A DNA stretch of 64,000 nt from Planctomycetaceae bacterium. GTDB taxonomy: Bacteria > Planctomycetota > Planctomycetia > Pirellulales > Pirellulaceae. The stretch covers positions 1 through 64,000 of the forward strand of contig JACKHM010000006.1 in assembly GCA_020638995.1 (NCBI GenBank), written 5' to 3'. The notes beneath the pieces are model-generated. The model had not been told where the DNA came from. It did no database searches and saw nothing but the letters and a program-made list of their open reading frames with translations. Each line of letters starts with the position of its first letter. Within the stretch, counting starts at the first letter, position 1. Made by a program: the position numbers and the translations under genes. Shown here one piece after another: positions 8,051 through 17,520 of this stretch.

Positions 8051-9463
8051 ATGGACTTCACTTCACTCCTTCATACCTTGGGAATATGGGTGGTCGTCGC
8101 CCCGTCCGTGTTGCTGACGGTACTGGGGTTGACGACACTAGTTAGTCGTCCGCTGAGCGAACGATCCGCGATCCGCTGTATGCAGGCGTCGGTGATGATT
8201 GGTCTTGCATGCGCCGTTGCGGTGCTGATTATCATGCTTGCGACTGGGATTCGCGAAGTTCCGATTTCAATTGGAAGTGGAAATTGGGTATCGATCGAGG
8301 CCGAACACTTCCATTTTCACGTCAAGTTCGTTTTCGACCGCTTGTCCGTTCCGTTTGTAATCTTGACGTTCGTGTTGTGCGGAACGATTGGAGCGTTTAC
8401 CAGTCGATACTTGCATCGCGAGAGCGGATTTGGGCGATTTTGCGTCTTTTACGCCTTCTTCTTACTGGGAATGATCATCTCGGTATTGGCTGGCACGATT
8501 GAAACACTATTTTTTGGCTGGGAACTCGTCGGGCTGTCTTCGGCCTTATTAGTTGCCTACTACCACGAACGACAGAATCCGGTTCGCAACGGAATTCGAG
8601 TCTGGGCCGTCTATCGTGTCGCAGACGCGGCCTTTCTGATTGCTGCGTTGACGATGCACCATTTGGTCGGTGCAGGCGACTTTGATCACATGACCGGTGC
8701 AGGTGCCTGGCCTGAAGGTCAAGCGACCCTGACACCGAACCAAGCTTTGTTCGTTGGCTTATTGCTGTTGATCGCGGCGGCCGGTAAGTCAGCGTTAATT
8801 CCATTTTCGGGCTGGCTGCCAAGAGCCATGGAAGGTCCCACTCCGTCCAGCGCGATCTTCTACGGCGCGCTTTCGGTTCATCTGGGCGCGTTTCTGCTGT
8901 TGCGAGTCAGTTCGGTGCTGGCACTCTCTCCGTTGTTATGCGGGATCGTCGTAGTCATCGGCTTGACGACCGCCCTGTATGCGGAGATCACGGCTCGCGT
9001 GCAAACTGACGTCAAAAGCGCTCTAGCTTTTGCCTCTTTGACTCAGGTGGGAATCATCGTTGCGGAAATTGGTTTCGGTTTCCGATACCTCGCACTTGTT
9101 CACATTATCGGCCACGCATGTTTGCGTACGTTACAGCTGTTGCGAGCACCTTCACTCTTGCGCGACTACAACTTGCTCGAGAACGCCATTGGAGAACACC
9201 TGTCACGAGAGAGGACATTTTGGGAGCGGGTTCTTCGGCCGTCGACGCGTACGTGGATGTTCCGTTGGGCGATGGAACGCGGTTTTTTCGACAGCATGCT
9301 CAACGAGTACGTAGTGCGCCCTTTTCGGGTGATCTTCCAGTGGTGTGATGCAATGGAGCGTCGATGGACGGATTTCCTTGCCGGCGGACACTCACGCACC
9401 TCAGACGAAATCGCGCCAACTCAGGACGAACTTCCAGCCAACCCCGAATTTTCCGATTCTTGA
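8051..9463 (+). CDS. dabB: DabB, NuoL/MrpA-type membrane subunit of the DIC pump
   Basis: A 470-residue, strongly hydrophobic protein of the proton-translocating Nuo/Mrp antiporter family (Proton_antipo_M). Typical stretches are FFGWELVGLSSALLVAYYH, GKSALIPFSGWLPRAMEGPTPSSA (with the conserved Lys) and TDVKSALAFASLTQVGII. Its place straight after dabA identifies it as the DabB partner, which passes a cation gradient to DabA. The C-terminal 90 residues are charged and probably cytoplasmic. Gap to dabA 76 bases, including the hairpin at 7997-8017. Confidence 0.9.
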   Translation: MDFTSLLHTLGIWVVVAPSVLLTVLGLTTLVSRPLSERSAIRCMQASVMIGLACAVAVLIIMLATGIREVPISIGSGNWVSIEAEHFHFHVKFVFDRLSVPFVILTFVLCGTIGAFTSRYLHRESGFGRFCVFYAFFLLGMIISVLAGTIETLFFGWELVGLSSALLVAYYHERQNPVRNGIRVWAVYRVADAAFLIAALTMHHLVGAGDFDHMTGAGAWPEGQATLTPNQALFVGLLLLIAAAGKSALIPFSGWLPRAMEGPTPSSAIFYGALSVHLGAFLLLRVSSVLALSPLLCGIVVVIGLTTALYAEITARVQTDVKSALAFASLTQVGIIVAEIGFGFRYLALVHIIGHACLRTLQLLRAPSLLRDYNLLENAIGEHLSRERTFWERVLRPSTRTWMFRWAMERGFFDSMLNEYVVRPFRVIFQWCDAMERRWTDFLAGGHSRTSDEIAPTQDELPANPEFSDS

Positions 9464-9552
9464 TCGATGTTGAGCTAAGCCCCGTTGAGCAGGGCAGGCT
9501 GCAAACTGCCCCAAATAAACGTAACCCTTGTACCACTACGAAAGTCGTGAAG

Positions 9553-11004
9553 ATGCCGGAGCTTTTTTTACCCTGGCTTGAACTCGCAATTCTGCTCCCA
9601 ATTGTTGGCACATTGCTAGTTGTTGGTGTCCGCGATCTTGAAGAGCGAATGAAGCGAGCGATTACAATCTCCGCGTTGACCTTCGTATCAACCTTTGGAG
9701 CATGGCTGGATTTTAGTCGTCTGCGAAGTTTCGAAGCGCACGATCATTGGAATCTCCTTTCCCGGATGTTCGGGTCCGACGCGGTGGTCATCGACGAACT
9801 GAGCGCACCGTTGCTCCCGCTGGCCGCGCTCTTGTATTTGCTGACGATTATCTCGACCTTACGGACGAAGAGCCGACGTTTCCCGCTCGTTTCGACGTTG
9901 ATTTCCGAATCCCTGCTGCTGGCCGCACTCAGCTGTCGCAGCCATTGGGGTTTGATCGCTTTGCTCGGACTTCAGGCGTTACCACCGTTCTTTGAAATGA
10001 GGTCACGCGGACGTTCAACACGTATCTTTGCCATTCATTCGATACTTTCGATCGCGTTGCTCGCGATTGGCTGGGCGATGATCGATGCCGAAGGAGTAAA
10101 GTCAGAGCATTCGATCTGGGCCATCGGTATGCTAACCGCGGCGGTGCTGATTCGTAGCGGCTGCGTGCCGGTACATTGCTGGATGACGGACTTGTTCGAG
10201 AATGCGAGTTTCGCAACGGCATTACTTTACGTAACCCCGATGGTCGGGGCTTATGCGACGGTGCGATTGGTGCTTCCCGTCGCGCCGGATTGGGCATTGC
10301 GACTCATCGCATTGATTTCGCTGGTAACAGCGGTTTATGCAGCCGGGATGGCGCTCGTTCAACGCGAGGCGCGGCGTTTCTTTTGCTATTTGTTTCTTAG
10401 CAATTCATCGCTCGTTTTGATCGGACTTGAGATCGCGACGCCCATCGGCTTAACTGGCGGATTGTGCGTGTGGCTATCAGTCGGCATGTCATTGGCCGGG
10501 CTCGGTCTCACGCTGAGAGCGCTGGAGTCTCGCAAAGGCCGTCTCTCGCTGGATCACTACCACGGGTTATACCAACACATGCCCTCGCTGGCAGCGTTCT
10601 TTTTACTTACAGCATTGGCCAGCATCGGTTTTCCCGGCACCGTTGGATTTGTCGGAGCCGAATTGCTCGTAGAGGGTGCCGTAGATGTCTATCCGATCGT
10701 CGGCATGCTCGTCGTCTGTGCTGGCGCGCTCAACGGCATCGCGGTACTACAGGCATACTTCCGCTTATTCACCGGTACGGACCAGCGGTATTCCATCTCG
10801 TTGCAAGCTCGCTGGCCAGAAAAATTTGCGGTCTTGGTACTTAGCCTGTTGATCATCGGTGGTGGGTTAGTTCCACAGCCGGGCGTGCAATCTCGATACC
10901 ACGCGGCAACGGAGATTATTGCGAGACGACTGGTAACGCCATCTCATCCCGAGGAGCATGCGCCGACCCATCCCTATGCCTCGGGCTCAACGCACCGAGA
11001 CTAG
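9553..11004 (+). CDS. Second NuoL/M/N (HyfB/MrpD-like) membrane subunit
   Basis: A 483-residue polytopic protein in the antiporter-like complex I family, with about 13-14 predicted membrane helices (for example AIGMLTAAVLIRSGCVPVHC and LLTALASIGFPGTVGFVGAE). Classic DAB systems need only DabA and DabB, so a second antiporter-like subunit next to a NuoCD/NuoIB pair suggests a larger membrane arm. No NuoH/HyfC-like subunit, normally the joint between the arms, is seen. The ATG at 9553 (MPELFLPWLE) is chosen; the frame is open to 9364 but that part overlaps dabB and is not hydrophobic. Confidence 0.82.
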   Translation: MPELFLPWLELAILLPIVGTLLVVGVRDLEERMKRAITISALTFVSTFGAWLDFSRLRSFEAHDHWNLLSRMFGSDAVVIDELSAPLLPLAALLYLLTIISTLRTKSRRFPLVSTLISESLLLAALSCRSHWGLIALLGLQALPPFFEMRSRGRSTRIFAIHSILSIALLAIGWAMIDAEGVKSEHSIWAIGMLTAAVLIRSGCVPVHCWMTDLFENASFATALLYVTPMVGAYATVRLVLPVAPDWALRLIALISLVTAVYAAGMALVQREARRFFCYLFLSNSSLVLIGLEIATPIGLTGGLCVWLSVGMSLAGLGLTLRALESRKGRLSLDHYHGLYQHMPSLAAFFLLTALASIGFPGTVGFVGAELLVEGAVDVYPIVGMLVVCAGALNGIAVLQAYFRLFTGTDQRYSISLQARWPEKFAVLVLSLLIIGGGLVPQPGVQSRYHAATEIIARRLVTPSHPEEHAPTHPYASGSTHRD

Positions 11005-11163
11005 ATGCGCCATCAATGACCCAAATGACTCACCGTAGCCTTTCTTGCGCCGATACGATCCGTGTAGTCTCGTCAACAAAAGTAGAGCGTCGGCGTCGGA
11101 AGCCAACGCATCAGATAGCGTCGCCCCATACCCACACCTTCATATACCGGAGCATCCCCAATT

Positions 11164-12921
11164 ATGTCCGAGCACTCTGAACCAAATGCAGCCCTCGACT
11201 CCGACGAAACACCGGTTGGCAATTTCACCGGCTTGTTCAGATACGCGAAGTACGACATCTTGTCGGGCTTTCTAGTGTTCCTGATCGCACTTCCCCTGTG
11301 CCTTGGCATCGCGTTATCCTACGGCTATCCGGCCATCGCAGGCGTTTTCACCGCGATTATCGGTGGAATTGTCTCCGCGTTCATCAGCAACTCTGAGTTG
11401 ACAATCAAAGGGCCAGCGGCGGGCTTGATCGCAATTGCTGCTCCATGCGTGATGTCGTTCGGTTGGAACGGCGTACCTGGCGACCTCAATCAAGAAGCTT
11501 ATCGATCTGCACTCGCGGTGGGAGTTGCGGCTGGGATTATCCAGATTCTGATGGGGCTTTTTCGAGTTGGCTCGCTGGGCGAATTCTTTCCCTCCTCGGT
11601 AGTGCATGGAATGTTGGCGGCCATCGGTGTCATCATCATTTGCAAGATGTTTCCGTTAGCGCTCGGCGTGAAGGTCGGCGGCGAACCCTTGAAATTGCTG
11701 CTGGGCATTCCCAAGGTGATTCAAAACTACGAACCGACGATCGCTATCGTGGGGCTTGTTAGTCTGGCAATCATGTTCATCTGGCCGTTTGTCAAAATTA
11801 AGCCTTTTAAATCGATTCCGGCAGCGTTGGTCGTGTTGGCGGTGGCAATCCCGCTCGCAAAGTTTCTGGATCTATCCAGCAAGCACACAAATGCTTTGAA
11901 GTTTGAGGAGCACAAAGAGGTAGCCTCCGCGGTTGATGAAGATACTCCGGAGCCTGAAGCAGTCGCTGAAGCGGCGAGTTCACCCGTTGATCCTCCTAAA
12001 TCCGATACGCTAATCTCGGTCCCTGCGTTTGGTGATACATTCAAATCACTGACGTTTCCAAAGTTCGACGCCCTAATGCAACCGCAAGCGTGGCAGTGGG
12101 TATTCATGTTCGCAATCATCGGAACACTCGAATCGATGTTGAGCGCCAAGGCGATGGATCTGATCGATCCTTGGCAGCGAAAGACGACTTTGGATCGCGA
12201 CAATATTGCCGTCGGACTCTGCAATACGCTGTGTTCGTTCGTCGGCGCAACGCCGATGATCTCTGAAATCGTCCGTAGCCGCGCCAACATGGATAACGGT
12301 GCACGCACGCGTTTTGCCAACCTGTACCACGGGCTGTTTCTGTTAGCCTTCGTCACCCTGCTACCATTTCTTATAGGAATGATCCCAGTCGCTGCTTTGA
12401 TGGCGATGTTGGTCTTTACAGGTTTTCGTCTGGCGCACCCCAAAGAGTTCGCACATGTCTTCAAAATCGGCCCCGAGCAACTGATAATCTACGTTTCGAC
12501 GCTCGTTGGCTGCTTTGCCATCGATCTGCTGGCCGGAATCGCAATCGGAATCGTCGTGAAACTGCTAATTCATGTGCTCAAAGGAGCGCCGCTGATGTCC
12601 CTGTTCAAATCCCACGTCACCGTCGGAGAGAGAACCGATGAGAGTGTCGTCCTGAACGTCAGTCAGTCGGCAATTTTTAGCAATTGGCTTGGACTGAAAA
12701 AGAAGATCATTAACACGAACGTCGAAAAAGAGCTTGTTCTCGACTTCTCGGACACACGTCTGGTCGACCATACGGTAATGGCCAACCTTAAACAGATGCA
12801 GAAAGAGTTCGAGCGCGGGGACCAACGTCTTGTGATTCGCGGGCTGGATAATCACCGCACGTTTTCGCAACACTCAGAAGCTGGTCGAGCAAGAACACCA
12901 AACAACTCGGCAGCTCGCTGA
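11164..12921 (+). CDS. SulP-family anion (probably bicarbonate) transporter with STAS domain
   Basis: A 585-residue SulP transporter. The N-terminal core FRYAKYDILSGFLVFLIALP is followed by about 12 membrane helices, with a C-terminal STAS domain (LVLDFSDTRLVDHTVMANLK). SulP members carry sulfate, chloride or bicarbonate (BicA). Its position at the end of the DAB-like cluster favours bicarbonate; the substrate cannot be read from sequence. A charged Ala/Glu/Pro insert (about residues 245-285, DEDTPEPEAVAEAASSPVDP) interrupts the membrane core between helices. The gene is 159 bases from the upstream gene and may have its own promoter. Confidence 0.85.
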   Translation: MSEHSEPNAALDSDETPVGNFTGLFRYAKYDILSGFLVFLIALPLCLGIALSYGYPAIAGVFTAIIGGIVSAFISNSELTIKGPAAGLIAIAAPCVMSFGWNGVPGDLNQEAYRSALAVGVAAGIIQILMGLFRVGSLGEFFPSSVVHGMLAAIGVIIICKMFPLALGVKVGGEPLKLLLGIPKVIQNYEPTIAIVGLVSLAIMFIWPFVKIKPFKSIPAALVVLAVAIPLAKFLDLSSKHTNALKFEEHKEVASAVDEDTPEPEAVAEAASSPVDPPKSDTLISVPAFGDTFKSLTFPKFDALMQPQAWQWVFMFAIIGTLESMLSAKAMDLIDPWQRKTTLDRDNIAVGLCNTLCSFVGATPMISEIVRSRANMDNGARTRFANLYHGLFLLAFVTLLPFLIGMIPVAALMAMLVFTGFRLAHPKEFAHVFKIGPEQLIIYVSTLVGCFAIDLLAGIAIGIVVKLLIHVLKGAPLMSLFKSHVTVGERTDESVVLNVSQSAIFSNWLGLKKKIINTNVEKELVLDFSDTRLVDHTVMANLKQMQKEFERGDQRLVIRGLDNHRTFSQHSEAGRARTPNNSAAR

Positions 12922-12950
12922 GTCTGAATCTCTGGAGTGCTACTGATGTG

Positions 12951-14336
12951 CTATTGCCACCAGAGCGATTTGCTCGGTGGCATGGCACGTTTTCGAACCA
13001 TCGTCACACTCGGGTCAATATCGGTTCGACTCGCAACCTGCCAGGACTCGATCTGAACTCCCCCGGATGCTGTGACGATCCAGGAATTGCGGGTACGAAG
13101 GAAACTGACTTCTGGTGAGATTCTCTTCGCGGCGTTCCATGTTTCGAGCCCGAGTTCGGACGAGGCTCCGGTCAACAACGGCATGCTGCAACCAGCGACT
13201 TCGCCGAGCCGTTCTTTCTCGATCAAAGCTGCGACCACGCACATGTCCATAAGATTTCGTAGTTCACCAAAGACAGGATCAGCTGAGGAAAGCTCGTCGT
13301 ACTTGGCAGTCATGTTGTCGGCCCAACGCTTCGCAGCCGCGCTCGTGCGACCGGTTGCCGAAACCGAACCGTCTTCAGTAACGAACTCATCTTCAGTCAT
13401 GACTTTAACGCCGGGTCCGCGGAGTTCCCAAGCAAGTTTATCGTCGCTCGCTGCCATTGGGTCGTAATTGCAGGCCATCCACCAACGCGGATTGACATCG
13501 CCAGCCACGCGACTCGATTTGATCATCTCTAGATAACTGCCGAACCCGCGAACCGGAGACTTTTCCAAGTTCATTGCCAGTCGCTTCATCCGATAGTCCG
13601 CTGCGACCAACACGCGAGCGAAGTGACTTGTTTCCGGAACGCCTGTCAAAGTGACCATTTGTGGACCGAAGGCTTGTTTAACGGCCGCTTCGAACTGTGG
13701 AGTCGGGTTCAGCGGCCGACCTCGTTGCGAGTCAAATAGTTGTTGCAAGTTGCGGTTACCCTCGGCGGTCGGATCGATCGAGACGCTGATACCGCCGCGA
13801 CGCGCTTCGTGGACCGTCCGCAGAGCGACAAGAAAGTCGTCCAGGTGCAATACGGGCCGACCGGTCGTCACGCCAACAACTGTGGCATCGTCAGCGACGC
13901 GCCACCCTTCACCTGGCCCCGCCAAAACGATGTCGTTTTCTTCGGGATAGACAAATACATACTGTATTCGTTGCAATCCGGCGAGAAACTTGACCTCATC
14001 GGGCAACTGTCCCAGGTTGTTCTTCAGCGCGTCTTCACAGGCCGCTTCCAAGCCCCGTAACGATACCATTCGCAATTCGACGGGAACATTCAACGCACCT
14101 TCAGGTGACTTGACTTCTTTCCGCAACTGAGCGAGTAGTAATTGACGACCGCTATCGCTCGGCGGCCCTACCACGCCCTCGACGTCAATCGAAACGCCAC
14201 CGACGGAACTATTCCGAAAGTTCTGGTGACCTGCCATCGCCGGGCTACACAGATTCGCCAGACACGCAGCCGCGACGGCCAGGTGGCAAATTCCGTGTGA
14301 TCTGAACAGACGTGACGTCAAAACGCGGCGTGACAT
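12951..14336 (-). CDS. Exported DUF1598 protein
   Basis: A 461-residue protein with an N-terminal signal peptide (hydrophobic AVAAACLANLCSPAMA, cleavage near residue 35) and the planctomycete-specific DUF1598 region (PGEGWRVADDATVVGVTTGRPVLHLDDFLVALR and VTLTGVPETSHFARVLVAAD appear in pieces across residues 150-290). No catalytic motif is recognised. It converges with the SulP gene (29-base gap) and is divergent from the sigma54 activator gene at 14708. Function unknown; likely periplasmic or paryphoplasmic. Confidence 0.75.
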   Translation of the reverse strand: MSRRVLTSRLFRSHGICHLAVAAACLANLCSPAMAGHQNFRNSSVGGVSIDVEGVVGPPSDSGRQLLLAQLRKEVKSPEGALNVPVELRMVSLRGLEAACEDALKNNLGQLPDEVKFLAGLQRIQYVFVYPEENDIVLAGPGEGWRVADDATVVGVTTGRPVLHLDDFLVALRTVHEARRGGISVSIDPTAEGNRNLQQLFDSQRGRPLNPTPQFEAAVKQAFGPQMVTLTGVPETSHFARVLVAADYRMKRLAMNLEKSPVRGFGSYLEMIKSSRVAGDVNPRWWMACNYDPMAASDDKLAWELRGPGVKVMTEDEFVTEDGSVSATGRTSAAAKRWADNMTAKYDELSSADPVFGELRNLMDMCVVAALIEKERLGEVAGCSMPLLTGASSELGLETWNAAKRISPEVSFLRTRNSWIVTASGGVQIESWQVASRTDIDPSVTMVRKRAMPPSKSLWWQ

Positions 14337-14707
14337 GTCGAAACTCCTGATTTATGGTACTCGCAGCCCCTGCATCACCAAGCCGCCCCGCGCCGAACGA
14401 CAGATCGGATCGAGCAATCTGAATCCAGCACGAGACAATGGCCGAGCTTAAGTGACGCTAAAGTGGTTGCGCACAGATACTAAGGCAACCAGACAAGAAT
14501 AACCTTGAACGGTCCTGAATTCAAGAAATACTCATTCGATCTCAGAATTTGTGCGTTGCCCGCGGAGACAAACCACAATTGTGGCCGAAAAAACTTATGT
14601 GCAGGCCGACCGTCATTGCTTTCCAAACACTGGCCGCACCTCCGGAAGCAATAATTTGGCCCGTTGCGGATCGGGTGACGCGCGTTGTAAGGTGAATCAT
14701 ACAAACC
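14337..14707. promoter_or_regulatory. Divergent intergenic region, no element called
   Basis: These 371 bases lie between the starts of the DUF1598 gene and the FHA-sigma54 activator gene, so promoters in both directions are expected. I find no convincing TGGCAC-N5-TTGC sigma54 site, no strong sigma70 pair and no long inverted repeat. Confidence 0.4.
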
Positions 14708-16729
14708 ATGTTAGCGTATCTCGTCATCCGAGAAGGTACGAAGTGGACAGACGTCTTTCGGCTCACGCCGGGACGTACGGTCACGATCGGCCGGGGATCC
14801 ACCAACGAAATCGTCATCAAAGACGAGCGGTGCAGCCGCAATCACGCCGAGGTCTTCTTGACCGCGGGCGAATGGACGATTCGTGACCTGGACAGTCGAA
14901 ACGGCACAATTGTTCGTGGAGAAGCAATCCACGGCGATCATACACTCATACCTGGCGATATCATCAGGATCGCACACTGCCAGCTGGCATTCGTCCACGA
15001 TTTGTCCAAGGCGTTCGTCGATGCCGATGAAGAGGAGTCACCGAATCCGGACGGTCGCGAAACCGTGTCTGGGGCGGTCTACATTGGCCTGAGCGATTCG
15101 CATGTGCTTGATTCGTTCGAGCCGACGCACATCACACATCGTCGCAACCAGACAAAGTTTCTCGAACGAAAGGTCGACCTGGATGTTGCGTCCGTTCCCA
15201 AGGTGGGTCAAGCGGCGACAAAACTATGTCGATTGGCCTTCGAACTTGCGAACCAGACCGACGTAATTGCCGTCGCAAATCTGGCGCTCGATGGCGTGTT
15301 TGAAGGAACAAATGTTGATGCCGGCGCTGTCCTGGTGGGACCGAGCTCCGACGATGAAACCACACCAACGCACGACATGTTAGAAGTCGTGGCATCGCGG
15401 ACGGATAGCGAAACACGTTACCACCGAGTCTCGGAATTTCTCGCCTCGATGGTTCTTCGCGAAGGGGAAGCTGTGTTAGCGCGGAACATCGAGGGGGATA
15501 GTGCGCTTAGCATTCGCGACAGCAAGGGGTTGTTTGTTGCCAGCAGCGTGATCTGTGCACCTATTCGCCAGGGGAAGCGAGTCTTTGGCTTAATGCACAT
15601 GTATGGCACAACCGCCAGCAAGACGCTCGACGCGGATGACCTCGAATTCACGTTGGCCGTCGCGGACAATGTCGCTCTGGCGTTGAAGAATCTTGAAGCG
15701 AAGCAAAAGCTGACCGAGAACCTTACTCAAACGCGTTCGGAAGTGCGACAGCTAAGGCAGCAACTCGGAGTCGAGAGTGAATTAGTGGGTTCCAGCCCTC
15801 AGATCATACAAGTTCAGCAAGAAATCGGACGCGCTGCACCCAGCCGTGCGACCGTCTTGATTCGCGGTGAAAGCGGCGTCGGTAAGGAATTGGTCGCGAG
15901 GGCTGTGCACTATTCGAGTCCCCGCAAGAAAGGCCCATTCGTCTGCCTGAACTGCGCGGCACTGTCAGAATCATTACTCGAAAGTGAACTATTTGGTCAC
16001 GAACGAGGTGCTTTTACGGGCGCCACGGAGAGAAAGATCGGCAAATTCGAGGCAGCTCATCAAGGCACATTGATGCTGGACGAAATCGGAGAGATGAGTC
16101 CAGCGATTCAAAGCAAATTTCTGCGAGTGTTGGAAGGACATCCGTTCGAGCGAGTTGGAGGAAGCCAGCAGATCAAAGTCGACGTGCGTGTAATCGCAGC
16201 GACCAATCGCGATCTCGAAAAGGCGGTCGCGGATGGTACTTTTCGCCGCGATTTGTACTTTCGCCTTCACGTCGTTGACATCAACATCCCGCCGCTTCGT
16301 CGCCGGCCTGGCGACACGCTAGAACTTGCGAGTCACTTCCTGGAACGATTCAGCGAAGAGACCGGTCGCAAGTTTCACGGTTTCACTCCTCACGCCATGG
16401 AAGTGTTACAGCGGTACCGCTGGCCAGGAAACATTCGTGAGCTTAAAAACGTCATCGAACGTGCAGTTCTACTTGCACAGGGCGACTTCATCGATACCGT
16501 CGATCTCACGCTCTCAAACCTTTCCACAGCCAGTGAATCCGGCGAAATCACACTCCCCGGACGTTCACAGTACGAGCCCGTGTCGTTAGCTGATATCGAG
16601 CGCCGACACATCGAAACCACGCTGCGGTCAACAGAATGGAACAAGAGTAAGACGTCCGAGATTCTCGGCATCGAGCGTTCGACTTTGGACCGAAAAATCA
16701 AGCGTTACGAATTGAAACGGCCTTCTTGA
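14708..16729 (+). CDS. FHA-GAF sigma54-interacting transcriptional activator
   Basis: A 673-residue protein with four parts. Residues 1-100 are an FHA phosphothreonine-binding domain (TIGRGSTNEIVIKDERCSRNH, DLDSRNGTIVRG). Residues about 165-335 are GAF-like. Residues about 358-590 are an AAA+ domain with Walker A GESGVGKE, sigma54-contact loop GAFTGA (434-439) and Walker B LMLDEIGEM. The C-terminus is a Fis-type helix-turn-helix (KSKTSEILGIERSTLDRKIKRY). FHA in place of a receiver points to control by a Ser/Thr kinase, common in planctomycetes. Its target promoter is not identifiable here; no kinase gene is adjacent. Confidence 0.92.
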   Translation: MLAYLVIREGTKWTDVFRLTPGRTVTIGRGSTNEIVIKDERCSRNHAEVFLTAGEWTIRDLDSRNGTIVRGEAIHGDHTLIPGDIIRIAHCQLAFVHDLSKAFVDADEEESPNPDGRETVSGAVYIGLSDSHVLDSFEPTHITHRRNQTKFLERKVDLDVASVPKVGQAATKLCRLAFELANQTDVIAVANLALDGVFEGTNVDAGAVLVGPSSDDETTPTHDMLEVVASRTDSETRYHRVSEFLASMVLREGEAVLARNIEGDSALSIRDSKGLFVASSVICAPIRQGKRVFGLMHMYGTTASKTLDADDLEFTLAVADNVALALKNLEAKQKLTENLTQTRSEVRQLRQQLGVESELVGSSPQIIQVQQEIGRAAPSRATVLIRGESGVGKELVARAVHYSSPRKKGPFVCLNCAALSESLLESELFGHERGAFTGATERKIGKFEAAHQGTLMLDEIGEMSPAIQSKFLRVLEGHPFERVGGSQQIKVDVRVIAATNRDLEKAVADGTFRRDLYFRLHVVDINIPPLRRRPGDTLELASHFLERFSEETGRKFHGFTPHAMEVLQRYRWPGNIRELKNVIERAVLLAQGDFIDTVDLTLSNLSTASESGEITLPGRSQYEPVSLADIERRHIETTLRSTEWNKSKTSEILGIERSTLDRKIKRYELKRPS

Positions 16730-16740
16730 TCACGACCGAA

Positions 16741-17137
16741 TTAGCGGGGCCCGATGAGCATGGCCGGTGTGCCCGCGATCGGCGTTGCGGCTGGGTTTTC
16801 AGGCGGTTGGTCAAGCGAGATAAAGGCCACAAGATCAGCAAGTTGGTCCGGCGAGAGCTGTTTTTCAAGACCTTCCGGCATCAAGGATAGCTTGCTAATC
16901 GCAATCTCTTCGACTTCGTCCCGCGGGACGATTTCGAGTTTGCCGCCTTGAGTCTTCAACACGATTCTTTGCTCGTTATCTTCAGCAAGCAAGCCAGTCA
17001 GAATGCGACCGTCGGCGGTAATTACGGAGCGTGCTTGATAAGAAGCTCCGATCACCAAACTGGGATCAAATACATTCGAAAGCAGGTGTTCGAAGGAACC
17101 GCGACCGTTGCGAGTGATCTCGGGACCAACGTCTTGC
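16741..17137 (-). pseudogene. C-terminal remnant of a PVC-type haem-binding / cytochrome c protein
   Basis: The minus strand encodes GPEITRNGRGSFEHLLSNVF, then VITADGRILTGLLAEDNEQR, ending with a stop at 16741. This matches the C-terminal tail of planctomycete membrane-bound haem-binding proteins (compare TTDGRVLSGLLRR in the intact gene at 31091-35662). The CxxCH haem site and everything upstream is missing: homology stops near 17137, where an IS110-like sequence begins. The frame stays open across the junction (to 17415), but that part is antisense transposase sequence. A truncated leftover. Confidence 0.8.
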
Positions 17138-17520
17138 CCTATCGCCTGATGAGCATTCACGGCGTTGGCAGAATCCTGGCGATGACGATGCTGTACGAGA
17201 TCCACAACATCCGCCGCTTTGCGAAGGTCGGCGACTTTCTGTCGTACGCTCGGTTGGTCAAAGGCACGAACAGTTCGGCGGGCAAGCAGTATAAACCGAC
17301 GGGCTCGAAGATCGGCAACCCGCACCTGAAATGGGCTTTCTCCGAAGCCATCACGTTGCTCAAACGCGAATCGCCTGACGCCAAAGCCTTTGCCGAGCGG
17401 ATCGAGAAGCAACACAACAAAGCACGAGCCAACACGCTGCTGGCCGTGAAGCTTGGACGAGCCGTGTATTGGATGCTGACTCGCAAGACGGCCTTCGATA
17501 GCAGCATCTTTGCGAAGTAA
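17130..17520 (+). pseudogene. IS110-family transposase, C-terminal fragment
   Basis: Residues LPYRLMSIHGVGRILAMTML through LLKRESPDAKAFAERIEKQH to a stop at 17520 match the C-terminal Transposase_20 domain of IS110/IS116/IS902 transposases. The N-terminal RuvC-like DEDD catalytic domain is absent; the frame upstream is antisense to the cytochrome remnant. Not expected to be active. It marks a rearrangement breakpoint just outside the distal end of the cassette array. Confidence 0.82.

Noticed and set aside
9364..9552. 63-residue N-terminal extension of the second NuoL/M-like protein
   Set aside because: It overlaps the dabB end in another frame, is not hydrophobic and has no family similarity.
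14337..14707. Sigma54 promoter that the FHA activator might autoregulate
   Set aside because: No match to TGGCAC-N5-TTGC with proper spacing was found.
16948..17520. A continuous 190-residue + strand ORF
   Set aside because: Its first third is antisense to a cytochrome remnant and only the end is IS110 transposase; it is a chimera across a breakpoint, not a gene.
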